Assembly (NCBI RefSeq): GCF_021730305.1 | Contig: NZ_CP032674.1 | Location: 605,001-669,000 of the forward strand | Source: Xanthobacter sp. YC-JY1 | GTDB taxonomy: Bacteria > Pseudomonadota > Alphaproteobacteria > Rhizobiales > Xanthobacteraceae | DNA: 64,000 nucleotides | Direction of reading: 5' to 3' | Program-made: the position numbers and the translations under genes | Notes under the pieces: generated by a model | Database searches by the model: none | What the model saw: only the letters and a program-made list of their open reading frames with translations | What the model was told of the DNA's origin: nothing | Part shown: piece after piece, positions 7,946-15,853 of the stretch | Layout of the letters: every line of letters starts with the position of its first letter | Position numbering within the stretch: position 1 is the first letter of the stretch

Positions 7946-8740
7946 CTAGACGGCATCCGCCTTCACGGTCTCGACTTCCAGAGATCTGACGACCTTGCGC
8001 AGCGATTCCAGATATCGAGAGGCCGCGACTGCAGTCGTCATCGCCGACGCAATGTAGACGACGCTCAGGCAGCCCAGAAGACCTTGCGCGCTGCGGATCG
8101 GAACCGCGATCCCGGCCATCTTCGGCTCTTCCGTCCAGTTCATGTGGTTGAAGCCATATCCCTGCTGCGCCACGCGGGCGAGCAGATCGTTCAGGGCTGG
8201 GCGGTCGCGGGCCAGCCGGCATTCCATCCGCGGTTGTCTGGCGAGAAAATCGATGATGCGTTCGCGTTCATCCTCGGGACAGAAGGCGAGATAGGCTGTG
8301 CCGCTCGCTGTCTGGAGCATGGGCAGGCGCCGGCCGATCATGGAGCGGTGGAAGGAGAGTTTGCTGAAGCGGTGGGTGGTCTCGCGCACCACCATGGCGT
8401 CCACGTCGAAGGTGCACAGGGCCGTCGGCCAGCCCACCTCCCGCAGCAACTCGCCGAGCAGTGGCGATGCCAGCGCGGAAATCCAGTGTTCGTCGCGAAA
8501 GCCCTCGCTGAGTTCGCGCACCCGAAGGTTCAGGCCGTAGCGATCATCGGCCCCTCTGCGCCGGACATAGCCTTCGCTCTGCAACGTCTCCAGAAGCCGC
8601 TGCACGGCGGTGCGGTGCAGCTTGGTCTGCTCCGCGAGTCGCGCGACGTTTGCGCCTCCATCAATGCGGTTGAGGACATTGAGGAGCGCGAGCCCGCGGC
8701 TCAGCCCCCGAACAGTCTTGTAGCGGCTTGCCTCCGCCAT
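7946..8740 (-). CDS. IclR-family transcriptional regulator
   Basis: A 264-aa IclR protein: N-terminal winged HTH (RGLSRGLALLNVLNRIDGGANVARLAEQTKLHRTAVQRLLETL) and C-terminal effector domain (ASGTAYLAF, then MAGIAVPIR and GCLSVVY). The N-terminus resembles activators of aromatic catabolism such as MhpR-type proteins, but no target gene is adjacent. Its upstream side abuts the truncated JAMM gene, so its original promoter or divergent partner may have been replaced at an island junction. Confidence 0.88.
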   Translation of the reverse strand: MAEASRYKTVRGLSRGLALLNVLNRIDGGANVARLAEQTKLHRTAVQRLLETLQSEGYVRRRGADDRYGLNLRVRELSEGFRDEHWISALASPLLGELLREVGWPTALCTFDVDAMVVRETTHRFSKLSFHRSMIGRRLPMLQTASGTAYLAFCPEDERERIIDFLARQPRMECRLARDRPALNDLLARVAQQGYGFNHMNWTEEPKMAGIAVPIRSAQGLLGCLSVVYIASAMTTAVAASRYLESLRKVVRSLEVETVKADAV

Positions 8741-8783
8741 GTGGTTTCGCTCCCGCGCTTTTCGCCAGCATAGACCAGGCGCG

Positions 8784-9056
8784 ATGTGTTCCGCACGGCT
8801 GTGGGCGATGTGCCGGGAGCGCGGTCTGACCGTTGTCGCCGACGTGCATGTCCATCCCGGCGATTCCGGGCAGAGTAACTCCGATCGCGCCTATCCCATG
8901 GTATCGCAGGCCGGGCATATCGCGCTGATCCTCCCGCGCTTCGCGCGCAAGCCGATCCAGCACGACGACATCGGCATCTACCGTTACCTCGGCGGCGGCG
9001 CTTGGCACACCGTGCCGCGTGTTCAACGTCGCCAATTCTTCAACATTGGAGTTTGA
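8784..9056 (+). pseudogene. JAMM/MPN (JAB) deubiquitinase-like protease, 5'-truncated
   Basis: About 90 codons carrying the metal-binding motif HVHPGDSGQSNSD (H-x-H-P-x5-S-x2-D) of JAMM proteases, then the conserved QAGHIALILPRFAR and IGIYRYLGGGAWH segments of bacterial JAB proteins that accompany E1-like enzymes. The catalytic Glu normally lies some 40-50 residues upstream of HxH; the frame here runs into the IclR promoter with unrelated residues, so the N-terminal half is missing. It ends 8 bp before the E1-like gene with a shared GAGGAT ribosome site, as in intact operons. Confidence 0.7.
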
Positions 9057-9064
9057 GGATTGCG

Positions 9065-10000
9065 ATGATCACTTTTACCCCTGCCGACGAGATGCATCGG
9101 CTCGCCAAGCGAGCCATGGACAATGGCACGGTCGCAAGCCGCCAAGAGGCCGAGGCTCTGCTACGCTGCTATCGGATCGCTTTGTCCATAGGACCGGACG
9201 AGGCGATCGATCGTCATCATCAGGCCGCGCTGCTGACCGCAGTGGAGCTCGGCCGGCGCGTTTTTCTCGGCGGCGTAACCGTCGAGAAAGACCTTGATGT
9301 GCCGCTGAACGTTCCGGTGTCCCCCGGCCAGACGCTCCGACACGCCGTCGCGGCCGCAGGCGGCACGCTAGAGGCAGCGACCGCGGGCATCCCGCACATC
9401 TCGATCGGCGGTCTGGCCAAGCAAAAGTCAGATGGCTTCTCGATCAGGGCGGTATTCGATGGCTGGCGCGGCGGGATCGTGCCCGGTCACGCTGAAGGTC
9501 CTGACCGCGGCGAGATCGGCCCGATGGCTTTGGCGCCGATGCTCGCCGCCGCATTTGCGATCAACGAAGCATTCCTCCATCTTTTGGGCGACAGACCCTT
9601 CGCCGGAAAGCGAACCGCCGGACTCAATCTCTGGAACCTGTCGCGGTCGACCGACTGGATGTCGTGTGACGCGAGCACGCCGGAGCTCTCCTATCTTCCA
9701 TCCCGCCTCTGGCTCATCGGCCTCGGACATCTCGGCAAGGCCTATCTCTGGGGACTCGGGCTTTTGCCATACTCGGCCGACGCGAAAGTGGAATTGCTCC
9801 TCCAGGACGTAGATGTGATCACCCCCTCGACCGAAAGCACCTCAATCCTCTCGGACCGCACGATGCTTGGCGAAAAGAAGACGCGCGTTACCGCCAATGG
9901 GCGGAACGGCGAGGATTCGCCACCGCCATCACCGAGCGACTGTTCGATGAAACCTGCCCCCGTCACCGCAATGAGCAGTCGATCTCGTTGTGTGGCCTCG
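9065..10000 (+). pseudogene. ThiF/E1-like enzyme of a bacterial ubiquitin-like system, frameshifted and cut by an IS
   Basis: The first 280 codons read as an E1-like protein: an N-terminal region (MITFTPADEMHRLAKRAMDN) and a Rossmann adenylation core starting WLIGLGHLGKAYLWGLG. After about 9890 the frame degrades, but a different frame gives sensible sequence: QWAERRGFATAITERLFDET and then SISLCG. One missing base near 9897 explains this. The coding sequence then stops at the left end of the IS at 10001. Together with the JAMM fragment this is a relic of a Bil-like or related E1-JAB conjugation/deconjugation module. Nothing of its 3' end is seen beyond the IS. Confidence 0.72.
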
Positions 10001-10100
10001 TGAAGCGCTCCCCGTTTCTAGGCCACCCAGAGCTGGAAAATTCCGGGGTTTGAAGCGCTCCCTAAATCTAGGCCAGCCGGAGCTGGAAAATTCCGGGGTT
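10001..10100. repeat. Tandem 50-bp duplication of the IS left end
   Basis: 10001-10050 and 10051-10100 are two near-identical 50-bp copies, each beginning TGAAGCGCTCCC and ending GGAAAATTCCGGGGTT, with a handful of differences. The IS therefore has two successive left termini, either of which could act as the transposase end. Confidence 0.88.
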
Positions 10101-10105
10101 AGGGC

Positions 10106-10915
10106 TCATTCCGGCGGGGATGCCGGAGAGCCATTCATGAGCGCGATCGGCGGCTTGTTGCCGATCGCGCTGTGCGGCCGGACCTCGTTATAGTCTCTAC
10201 GCCAAGCCTCCATTTTCGCCCGCGCGTCGTCAAGGCTCATGAACCAGTGCGTGTTCAGGCATTCTGCCCGGAGCTTGCCGTTGAACGACTCGATGAAGCC
10301 GTTGTCCGTCGGCTTGCCAGGCCGCGAGAAGTCGAGCACCACGCCCTTCTGATAGGCCCACAGGTCGAGATCCCGACTGACGAACTCCGAGCCCTGATCC
10401 ACCCGGATGCTTTGCGGATAGCCCACGCTGCGACAGATCCGTTCCAGGGTCAGCACGATATCCTCGCCCCGATAGCTGAACCGCGGATCCACCGCCGGCG
10501 AGAACCGCGTGAAGGTGTCGACGATGGTCAGAACCCGGATCTTGCGGCCCGTGGCGAGCTGGTCGTGGACGAAGTCCATCGCCCAAGTCTCATTGCGCCG
10601 CGTCGCCGGACGGCGGTCGTCCCGCAGCTTCGCCTTCACCCGGCGCTTGGGCACCTTGTTCCGCAACTGAAGACCCAAGTCTTTGTAAAGGCGATAGATC
10701 CGCTTCGGATTGACCGCCCAGCCCTCCCGACGCAACAGGATGTGCACCCGGCGATAGCCATATCGCACGCGCGTCTCGCAGATATCCTTGATCCGCTGGT
10801 TCAGCTCGGCCTGCGTGCCGCGCTTCGACTTGTAGGCATAGAGCGCGCGATCAACCGCCAGGGTGGCACAGGCACGCCTGGCCGACACCTTCCAGTCTTC
10901 CCGCAGCCCGTCCAC
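10106..10915 (-). CDS. IS3-family transposase OrfB (DDE integrase)
   Basis: A 269-aa catalytic subunit with the IS407-type DDE core: D114 in WAMDFVHD, D173 in RVDQGSEF and E209 in NGFIESFNGKLR, and the C-terminal DYNEVRPHSAIG signature. The frame is open upstream of its first ATG and joins orfA by a -1 shift at 10945-10951 (AAAAAAG on the minus strand), giving KALRPARKRALVDGLREDW across the junction. It appears intact, so the element may still be active. Confidence 0.93.
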   Translation of the reverse strand: MDGLREDWKVSARRACATLAVDRALYAYKSKRGTQAELNQRIKDICETRVRYGYRRVHILLRREGWAVNPKRIYRLYKDLGLQLRNKVPKRRVKAKLRDDRRPATRRNETWAMDFVHDQLATGRKIRVLTIVDTFTRFSPAVDPRFSYRGEDIVLTLERICRSVGYPQSIRVDQGSEFVSRDLDLWAYQKGVVLDFSRPGKPTDNGFIESFNGKLRAECLNTHWFMSLDDARAKMEAWRRDYNEVRPHSAIGNKPPIALMNGSPASPPE

Positions 10916-10938
10916 AAGCGCGCGCTTGCGCGCAGGCC

Positions 10939-11205
10939 TCAGAGCTTTTTTGACAGCACGTCCTGCAACATCGCGTTGTCGAGCGACAGGTCGGCCACGA
11001 TCCGCTTCAGCTTGGCGTTCTCATCCTCGAGCTGGCGCAGACGCCGCATCTCCGAAGGCATCAGACCCGCATACTTCTTGCGCCAGTTGTAGAACGTCGC
11101 GTCCGATATCCCGGCCTTCCGGCACACCTCAGCCACGGGTGTTCCGTCTTCCGCCTGCTTCAGCACGAACGCGATCTGCGCTTCCGTGAACTTCGACGCC
11201 TTCAT
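10939..11205 (-). CDS. IS3-family transposase OrfA
   Basis: An 88-aa DNA-binding protein: helix-turn-helix FTEAQIAFVLKQAEDGTPVAEVCRKAGISDATFYNWRKKY followed by a leucine-zipper-like heptad region. The last codons TCA-AAA-AAG-CTC-TGA contain the A-AAA-AAG heptamer that allows a -1 frameshift into orfB to make the OrfAB transposase. Start at ATG 11205. Confidence 0.93.
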   Translation of the reverse strand: MKASKFTEAQIAFVLKQAEDGTPVAEVCRKAGISDATFYNWRKKYAGLMPSEMRRLRQLEDENAKLKRIVADLSLDNAMLQDVLSKKL

Positions 11206-11286
11206 GGAACTCTCCTCGTCCCCGGACAGGGGATCATAAGTGGAAAATTCCAGCTCAAACTGGCCTAAAAAACGGGGAGCACGTCA

Positions 11287-11643
11287 GAAGGTCGCGCGCG
11301 ACATGGGGGCATCGGCATCATAGCGGGACGGCAGGAGATAGCGTGAGTTGCCGGCGCAGGTCTTGAGCGCAATCAGGATGTCGAGCGACTGTTGCGACAG
11401 ATAAACGTTGTGCGCCTTCGATCGCTTCATGCGCTCCTTCGGGATGGTCCAAACGGCGCTCTCGAAATCCACCTCGTCCCAGATGGCGTCCTGCAGTTCG
11501 CTCTTGCGCACCATGGAGAGCAGGATCAGACGCAGGCCGAGGCGGATCGTTGGCAGGGTCGGCACATGCTCGATCTGCTGGAGCATGATCTTGATAATTT
11601 ATCTTTTGGTTTTAGCCATCTTGATGGCCATGTCTGTAAGCAT
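11287..11643 (-). pseudogene. P4-type tyrosine integrase remnant (internal deletion, 3' end lost to IS)
   Basis: On the minus strand the reading frame starts MLTDMAIKMAKTKR, the typical P4-integrase N-terminus, hits TAA, and after four more codons continues in the same frame with sequence matching residues 241-337 of the intact integrase at 25411-26760 (including the catalytic Arg context MVRKSELQDAIWDEVDF). About 225 codons are therefore deleted in frame. The His-x2-Arg and Tyr part is missing because the IS right end cuts the gene. Upstream lies an att-like repeat, as for the intact copy. Confidence 0.78.
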
Positions 11644-11689
11644 GGGGACGGCCTCGTTGACGATCGAAAGCGTCTTTTCGAGCCCCAAT

Positions 11690-11850
11690 TTTACCGTCAA
11701 ATCCGATACCGTCAATCAACACGAATAATCGTTATATAACAGTGCGCTAGGCTGATTCTCCATGGACCGCTTGTGTTTTCGGCCTGACGGTATGGCAAAA
11801 ATCCTGCGGATGGCGAAAAACGCATACCGTCGCGCGCACCGTCAGAGTCC
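11690..11850. promoter_or_regulatory. TACCGTC repeats upstream of the integrase remnant (probable arm sites/operators)
   Basis: TACCGTCAA occurs at 11692 and 11707 (15-bp step), the inverse TGACGGTA at 11785, and ATACCGTC-N6-ACCGTCA at 11824-11844. Such spaced repeats between an integrase start and its att core are typical arm-type binding sites. The composite ATACCGTC-N6-ACCGTCA recurs at 27055-27075 on the other side of the mobilizable element. Confidence 0.5.
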
Positions 11851-11958
11851 ATCGCTTCAAGGCGATAAGCTCCGATACTGATAGATTGACTTCTTGTTTG
11901 ATTTCAGCAGGTTATGAGGACGTGGCGATAGTTCGCGAAACGCTGCGAACCACATCAT

Positions 11959-11974
11959 TTCATTCCCACTCGAT
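11959..11974. repeat. att-like direct repeat, left copy (guaA 3'-end sequence)
   Basis: TTCATTCCCACTCGAT matches TTCACTCCCACTCGAT at 26981-26996 in 15 of 16 positions and in the same orientation, with partial similarity for another 10 bp to the left. Read on the minus strand it encodes Ile-Glu-Trp-Glu-stop, the usual C-terminus of GMP synthetase (GuaA), a known integration target of P4-type integrases. The guaA gene itself is not here. The rest of 11644-12160 contains no convincing gene. Confidence 0.72.
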
Positions 11975-12160
11975 GGTCAATAGGCTTGGGCGCGCGTTGT
12001 AATTAATAGGCTTTCTGCCTGCGCCTCAACTCCATACCAACTGCGATACCACCAAGCCGAGGGGGCTGGATTCGCGGATTCTCTACAGCGATTGTCCGGC
12101 CATTAGCACGTTCGCATCATAAACGAGCGTCGCGAAGGTTCGGCCTCTCGTGCACTACAC

Positions 12161-15100
12161 TTATTGCTCCCCCTGTCGACCGCCGCGGATGCGCTCGTAG
12201 ACCTCTCGCGCCAGGTGTTCCTGGGCGGCAGTGCGGAACTGCTCATCTTTCATCACACGGTTGAAAATCTCGTCATTGCCCTCCATTCGCTGGATGAATA
12301 GGTCGTCGAGGATGCGGCCGAAGAAGGTGGTAAAATTGGCTTCCGTATTGGCCTTTGCCGCTTCCACGACCTTTTCGTTAAGCTCGGCTGTGGCGCGGAC
12401 CTGATCGAAAAAGAACTGGTCCGCCTCTGTGAAATCCGTACCGAAGCGTTCATTGAGCTGATCGACAAGGGTGGAGAGCGCTACCTCGATGTCCTTCTCC
12501 CGCCCTGTGCCGACATCGGTCGGCCCTTTGAGAGGATCGGCTTCGCCCTCAGACAGATCGATAGCGCCTTCGTTTACTTGCTGGAGGCGGAAGAACTTGA
12601 GCGCGACGTCATCATCGAGCGTGAACTTGGCGCCGTCACCCGGCAGCGGCAGCTTCGGCCCCAGGTTGCGCACGAAGGCGTAGAGCCGCTCCAGCTCCTC
12701 ATCGAAGTAAGGAAGGATCTGAGAGAAGAAGCCGTAAAGGTTGCGAAAGGTCCTTAGAAGCCCCCGAAACTCCTCCTGCTCCGCCTCCTCGCGCTCCGTA
12801 AAACGGGCGACGCAGCGATCCAGGATCGCGTTCATCTGCTTGTGGTCCTGGCCGCTTGGATCGCGCCGTGCTTTGAACCAGACGGCGGCAAAGTCCGTCA
12901 CGTCCTTGGGGGTGAAGATAGCCGGTTGCAGCAGTTTGTGATGCAGCTCGTTCAGCCGCTGCGGATCAGCGTTGTCACCGACTGGCGTTGCCTCATAGTA
13001 CGGCTTGAATGCCAGGAAGATGTCGTCTTCCTCATTGCGAAAATCGAGGACGAAGGTTCGTGTCTTGCCGGGAGCAATGCGGTTCAGGCGGGATAGCGTC
13101 TGAACCGCCTGCACACCCGCTAGCTTCTTAACCACATACATGGTCTGCAACAGCGGCTGGTCGAAACCGGTCTGATACTTCTCCGCAACGATGAGTACCC
13201 GATATTCCTCGCCGGCGAAGCGTTCGGGCAGCTCGCGTTCGGGCAAGCCATCGTTCATGCCGACCTCGGTGAAGGCCGATCTTGGCTGGTCCGGATCCTC
13301 GACCTTGCCGGAGAAGGCGACCAGCGCTCGGATGCCGGTGTAGCCCTTGTCCTTGATGTAACGGTCGAACGCCTGCTTGTACTTGACAGCGGAGAGGCGC
13401 GAGGCGGTGACGACCATGGCTTTCGCCCGCCCGCCCAGCTCATGCATCACCTTCAGGCGGAAATGCTCGATGATTACCTGAACCACCTGCTCAATGTTGA
13501 CGGGGTGCAGCTCCAAGAACTGGCCCAGCGCCTTGGCTGCTGCCTTCTTCGGCACCTCGGGGTCGTGCTCGACCTGCTTCACCAGACCGAAGAAGCGCTT
13601 GTAGGTGGTGTAGTTCTGAAGCACATCCAGGATGAAGCCTTCCTCGATCGCTTGCCTCATCGAATATTCGTGAAACGGCGCGGCGCCCGACGGCCCTGGC
13701 TCGTCGAATACGGCCTTGGTCTTGAACTTGGGCGTGGCCGTGAAGGCGAAAAAGCTGAGATTGGGTTGACGCGCCCGGCTCATCACCTCTTTGAGGATCG
13801 CCGCCTTGGCCTCCTCGGATAGCTCGCCGTCCTCCTCCTCACCGAGCTGCGCGGCAATGGCGTCGGCGATGCCGTCCTTGTTCAGGATGCCCTTGAGCGC
13901 CGCCACCGTCTCGCCCGATTGCGAGCTGTGCGCCTCGTCCACGATCACGGCGAAGCGCTTGCCGGTGGTGTTTAGCGTCACCCCTTCGCCCTTGTTCTCC
14001 AGGGTGCGGATCGCCTGGCTGATGAAGGGAAACTTCTGGATGGTCGAGATGATGATCGGCACACCACCGGCCAGCGCCTTGGCGAGTTGCTGTGTATTCT
14101 CCTCTATCTTCTCGACCACGCCGGTCTTGTGCTCGAACTGATAGACGGTGTTCTGCAATTGCTGATCGAGTACGCGCCGGTCGGTGATGACGATGACCGA
14201 GTCGAAGACCTTGGCATCGGCGGTGTCGTGCAGGCTGGCCAGCCGGTGCGCGAGCCACGCGATGCTGTTCGACTTGCCAGAGCCTGCGGAGTGCTGGATC
14301 AGGTAGTTGCACCCCGGCCCGTTGTCCCGCGCATGGCCGACGAGCTTCCGCACCGCGTCCAACTGATGATAGCGCGGGAAGATCATCGCTTCCCGTCGCA
14401 CCTTGCGCTTGCCGGTAGGCGTATCCACCGTGCGCTCGCTCACGTCGAGGTGCATGAAGCGCTGAAGGATGTCGAGGAGGCTGTCGGCCCGCAGCACCTC
14501 GTCCCAGAGATAATGCGTCTTCCAATTGCCTTCGACCGGCGGGTTGCCCGCCCCGAAGTCGTGTCCCCGGTTGAACGGCAGGAAAACGGTTTCCGCGCCC
14601 TTCAGCTCTGTCGTCATCCAAGCTTCGTCGGGATCGACGGCGAAATGGACCAGCGCGCGTTCCTTGAATCGGAACAGTGGATCGCGACCGTCCCGGTCGG
14701 TCATGTACTGCTTGCAGGCACCCTCGGCGCGCTGGCCAGTGAGCGGATTTTTCAGCTCCACGGTGACGACCGGCAGCCCGTTCACGCTCAGCACTACGTC
14801 GATCACGCACGTGCGCGGGCCGCCATCGGGTCGCTTGAGCGCCTGTGAGGAAAAGGAGAGCTGGCGCGTGATGGTCAGCCGGTTGGCTGCGTAGCGCGCG
14901 GCGCTTTCCATATTCATGCCCGAATTAGGCTGGAACCAAGCAAGGCGCAGTTCCTTGCCATAGCACTTGAAGCCATGGCGCAGCACGCCCAGCGCCCCCT
15001 TGCTCCCCAGTTCCTTGGTCAGGCTATCGATCACAGTGGCGGCGGTGCGATCCTTCAGCATCGCTTCGAGCTGTCCCCAGCGCGCGGGCTGGCTGTCTCG

Positions 15101-15238
15101 GATAAAGCCGATCACGTCATCCGGGAACAGGGCTGTAGCGGGATCGAAGGCATCCGGTGCCCGCTTCCTGTAGCGGTCGCCGGTGATGAGACCGTGCTCG
15201 ATGGCGGACTCGAAGGCGTGTTCAGTATGGCCGGCCAT
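12161..15238 (-). CDS. hsdR: Type I restriction endonuclease, HsdR subunit
   Basis: A 1025-aa motor-nuclease. The N-terminal PD-(D/E)XK site reads D147 in CVIDVVLS and E161-L-K163 in VTVELKNP; the SF2 translocase has Walker A SAGSGKS near residues 317-323 and motif II DEAH at 434-437 with SATP-like FTATPKFK later. It cleaves DNA far from the recognition site after ATP-driven translocation, in complex with HsdM and HsdS encoded upstream on the same strand. It starts 3 bp after the accessory gene stop. Length fits the family. Confidence 0.95.
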   Translation of the reverse strand: MAGHTEHAFESAIEHGLITGDRYRKRAPDAFDPATALFPDDVIGFIRDSQPARWGQLEAMLKDRTAATVIDSLTKELGSKGALGVLRHGFKCYGKELRLAWFQPNSGMNMESAARYAANRLTITRQLSFSSQALKRPDGGPRTCVIDVVLSVNGLPVVTVELKNPLTGQRAEGACKQYMTDRDGRDPLFRFKERALVHFAVDPDEAWMTTELKGAETVFLPFNRGHDFGAGNPPVEGNWKTHYLWDEVLRADSLLDILQRFMHLDVSERTVDTPTGKRKVRREAMIFPRYHQLDAVRKLVGHARDNGPGCNYLIQHSAGSGKSNSIAWLAHRLASLHDTADAKVFDSVIVITDRRVLDQQLQNTVYQFEHKTGVVEKIEENTQQLAKALAGGVPIIISTIQKFPFISQAIRTLENKGEGVTLNTTGKRFAVIVDEAHSSQSGETVAALKGILNKDGIADAIAAQLGEEEDGELSEEAKAAILKEVMSRARQPNLSFFAFTATPKFKTKAVFDEPGPSGAAPFHEYSMRQAIEEGFILDVLQNYTTYKRFFGLVKQVEHDPEVPKKAAAKALGQFLELHPVNIEQVVQVIIEHFRLKVMHELGGRAKAMVVTASRLSAVKYKQAFDRYIKDKGYTGIRALVAFSGKVEDPDQPRSAFTEVGMNDGLPERELPERFAGEEYRVLIVAEKYQTGFDQPLLQTMYVVKKLAGVQAVQTLSRLNRIAPGKTRTFVLDFRNEEDDIFLAFKPYYEATPVGDNADPQRLNELHHKLLQPAIFTPKDVTDFAAVWFKARRDPSGQDHKQMNAILDRCVARFTEREEAEQEEFRGLLRTFRNLYGFFSQILPYFDEELERLYAFVRNLGPKLPLPGDGAKFTLDDDVALKFFRLQQVNEGAIDLSEGEADPLKGPTDVGTGREKDIEVALSTLVDQLNERFGTDFTEADQFFFDQVRATAELNEKVVEAAKANTEANFTTFFGRILDDLFIQRMEGNDEIFNRVMKDEQFRTAAQEHLAREVYERIRGGRQGEQ

Positions 15239-15241
15239 CCC

Positions 15242-15853
15242 CTAAATCTCCTGGATCGACGCGTTCTGGAGGCCAGGCAGAGGCTGCCCTTGAACTTCAT
15301 CGAAGTGGTAATACCGGACCGAGGGGTCGGCGATTAGCTGACGGTTGCCATCGAGATATGCCTCAGGGTTCGTGTTGTCCGCGAAGACAAATTTTCGCAA
15401 ACGAATAAGTCGTCTGTCACCCGTGTAATTTTCAATTGTTCGTTTCAGGCTGCTGACCCAACACACACCGGCCTTGAGCTGCGGGACGACCTTTTCTGCT
15501 GTCAGGCTTTTCGATTTGAACTCTATGCAGTCAGCATGAAAAGTACGACCGTTAACGTGGAAGACAACGAAGTCACATCGCTTAGACCAGGGTTTAGCCA
15601 CGTCATTTAGAAAATGAAATAAGGCGGGCTTCGTCTTTTTCTGGGAATGTTCGAAATCGTCATTGTCGAGTTTGAATGCCATACCCAGTCCCGAAAGCAA
15701 AAGCTCAACTTTTCGCACTTTGGGCTTGACATCTTCCGGGCGGAAATATGTTTCCTTCAATATGATTTTGCCATCGGACCCATCGTGCATGATGTAATCA
15801 CCATTCACGTAAGCCTTCAGGTGCTGAAAATAGGTTGCCGCATCAAGGCTCAT
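15242..15853 (-). CDS. Unrecognised accessory protein inside the type I R-M operon, possible nuclease-like fold
   Basis: A 203-aa protein I cannot assign to a named family. It begins MSLDAATYFQHLKAYVNGDY and contains CDFVVFHVNG (D94) followed by DCIEFKSKSL (E111-x-K113), the strand-turn-strand arrangement seen in PD-(D/E)XK proteins. Its start overlaps the hsdS stop by 4 bp and hsdR follows 3 bp later, so it is a fixed part of the operon rather than a chance insertion. It could be a restriction accessory or a regulatory nuclease-fold protein; both are inference. Confidence 0.7.
   Translation of the reverse strand: MSLDAATYFQHLKAYVNGDYIMHDGSDGKIILKETYFRPEDVKPKVRKVELLLSGLGMAFKLDNDDFEHSQKKTKPALFHFLNDVAKPWSKRCDFVVFHVNGRTFHADCIEFKSKSLTAEKVVPQLKAGVCWVSSLKRTIENYTGDRRLIRLRKFVFADNTNPEAYLDGNRQLIADPSVRYYHFDEVQGQPLPGLQNASIQEI

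Larger units (their letters stand above)
10001..11286 (-). mobile_element. IS3-family insertion sequence, IS407 group
   Basis: About 1.29 kb with imperfect terminal inverted repeats: TGAAGCGCTCCCCG on the left and, reverse-complemented, TGACGTGCTCCCCG on the right, both followed by a GAGCTGGAA element. Two overlapping frames, orfA and orfB, are joined by an A6G slippery site. IS407-type elements normally duplicate 4 bp; the flanks here (CCTCG on the left, GAAGG on the right) do not match. The left flank is E1-like coding sequence and the right flank is integrase coding sequence, so the IS most likely mediated a deletion. Confidence 0.85.

Noticed and set aside
8700-8800. A third guaA-type att copy at the left island edge
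   Set aside because: No CCCACTCGAT-like sequence found near the IclR/JAMM junction; the left end may have been lost by deletion.
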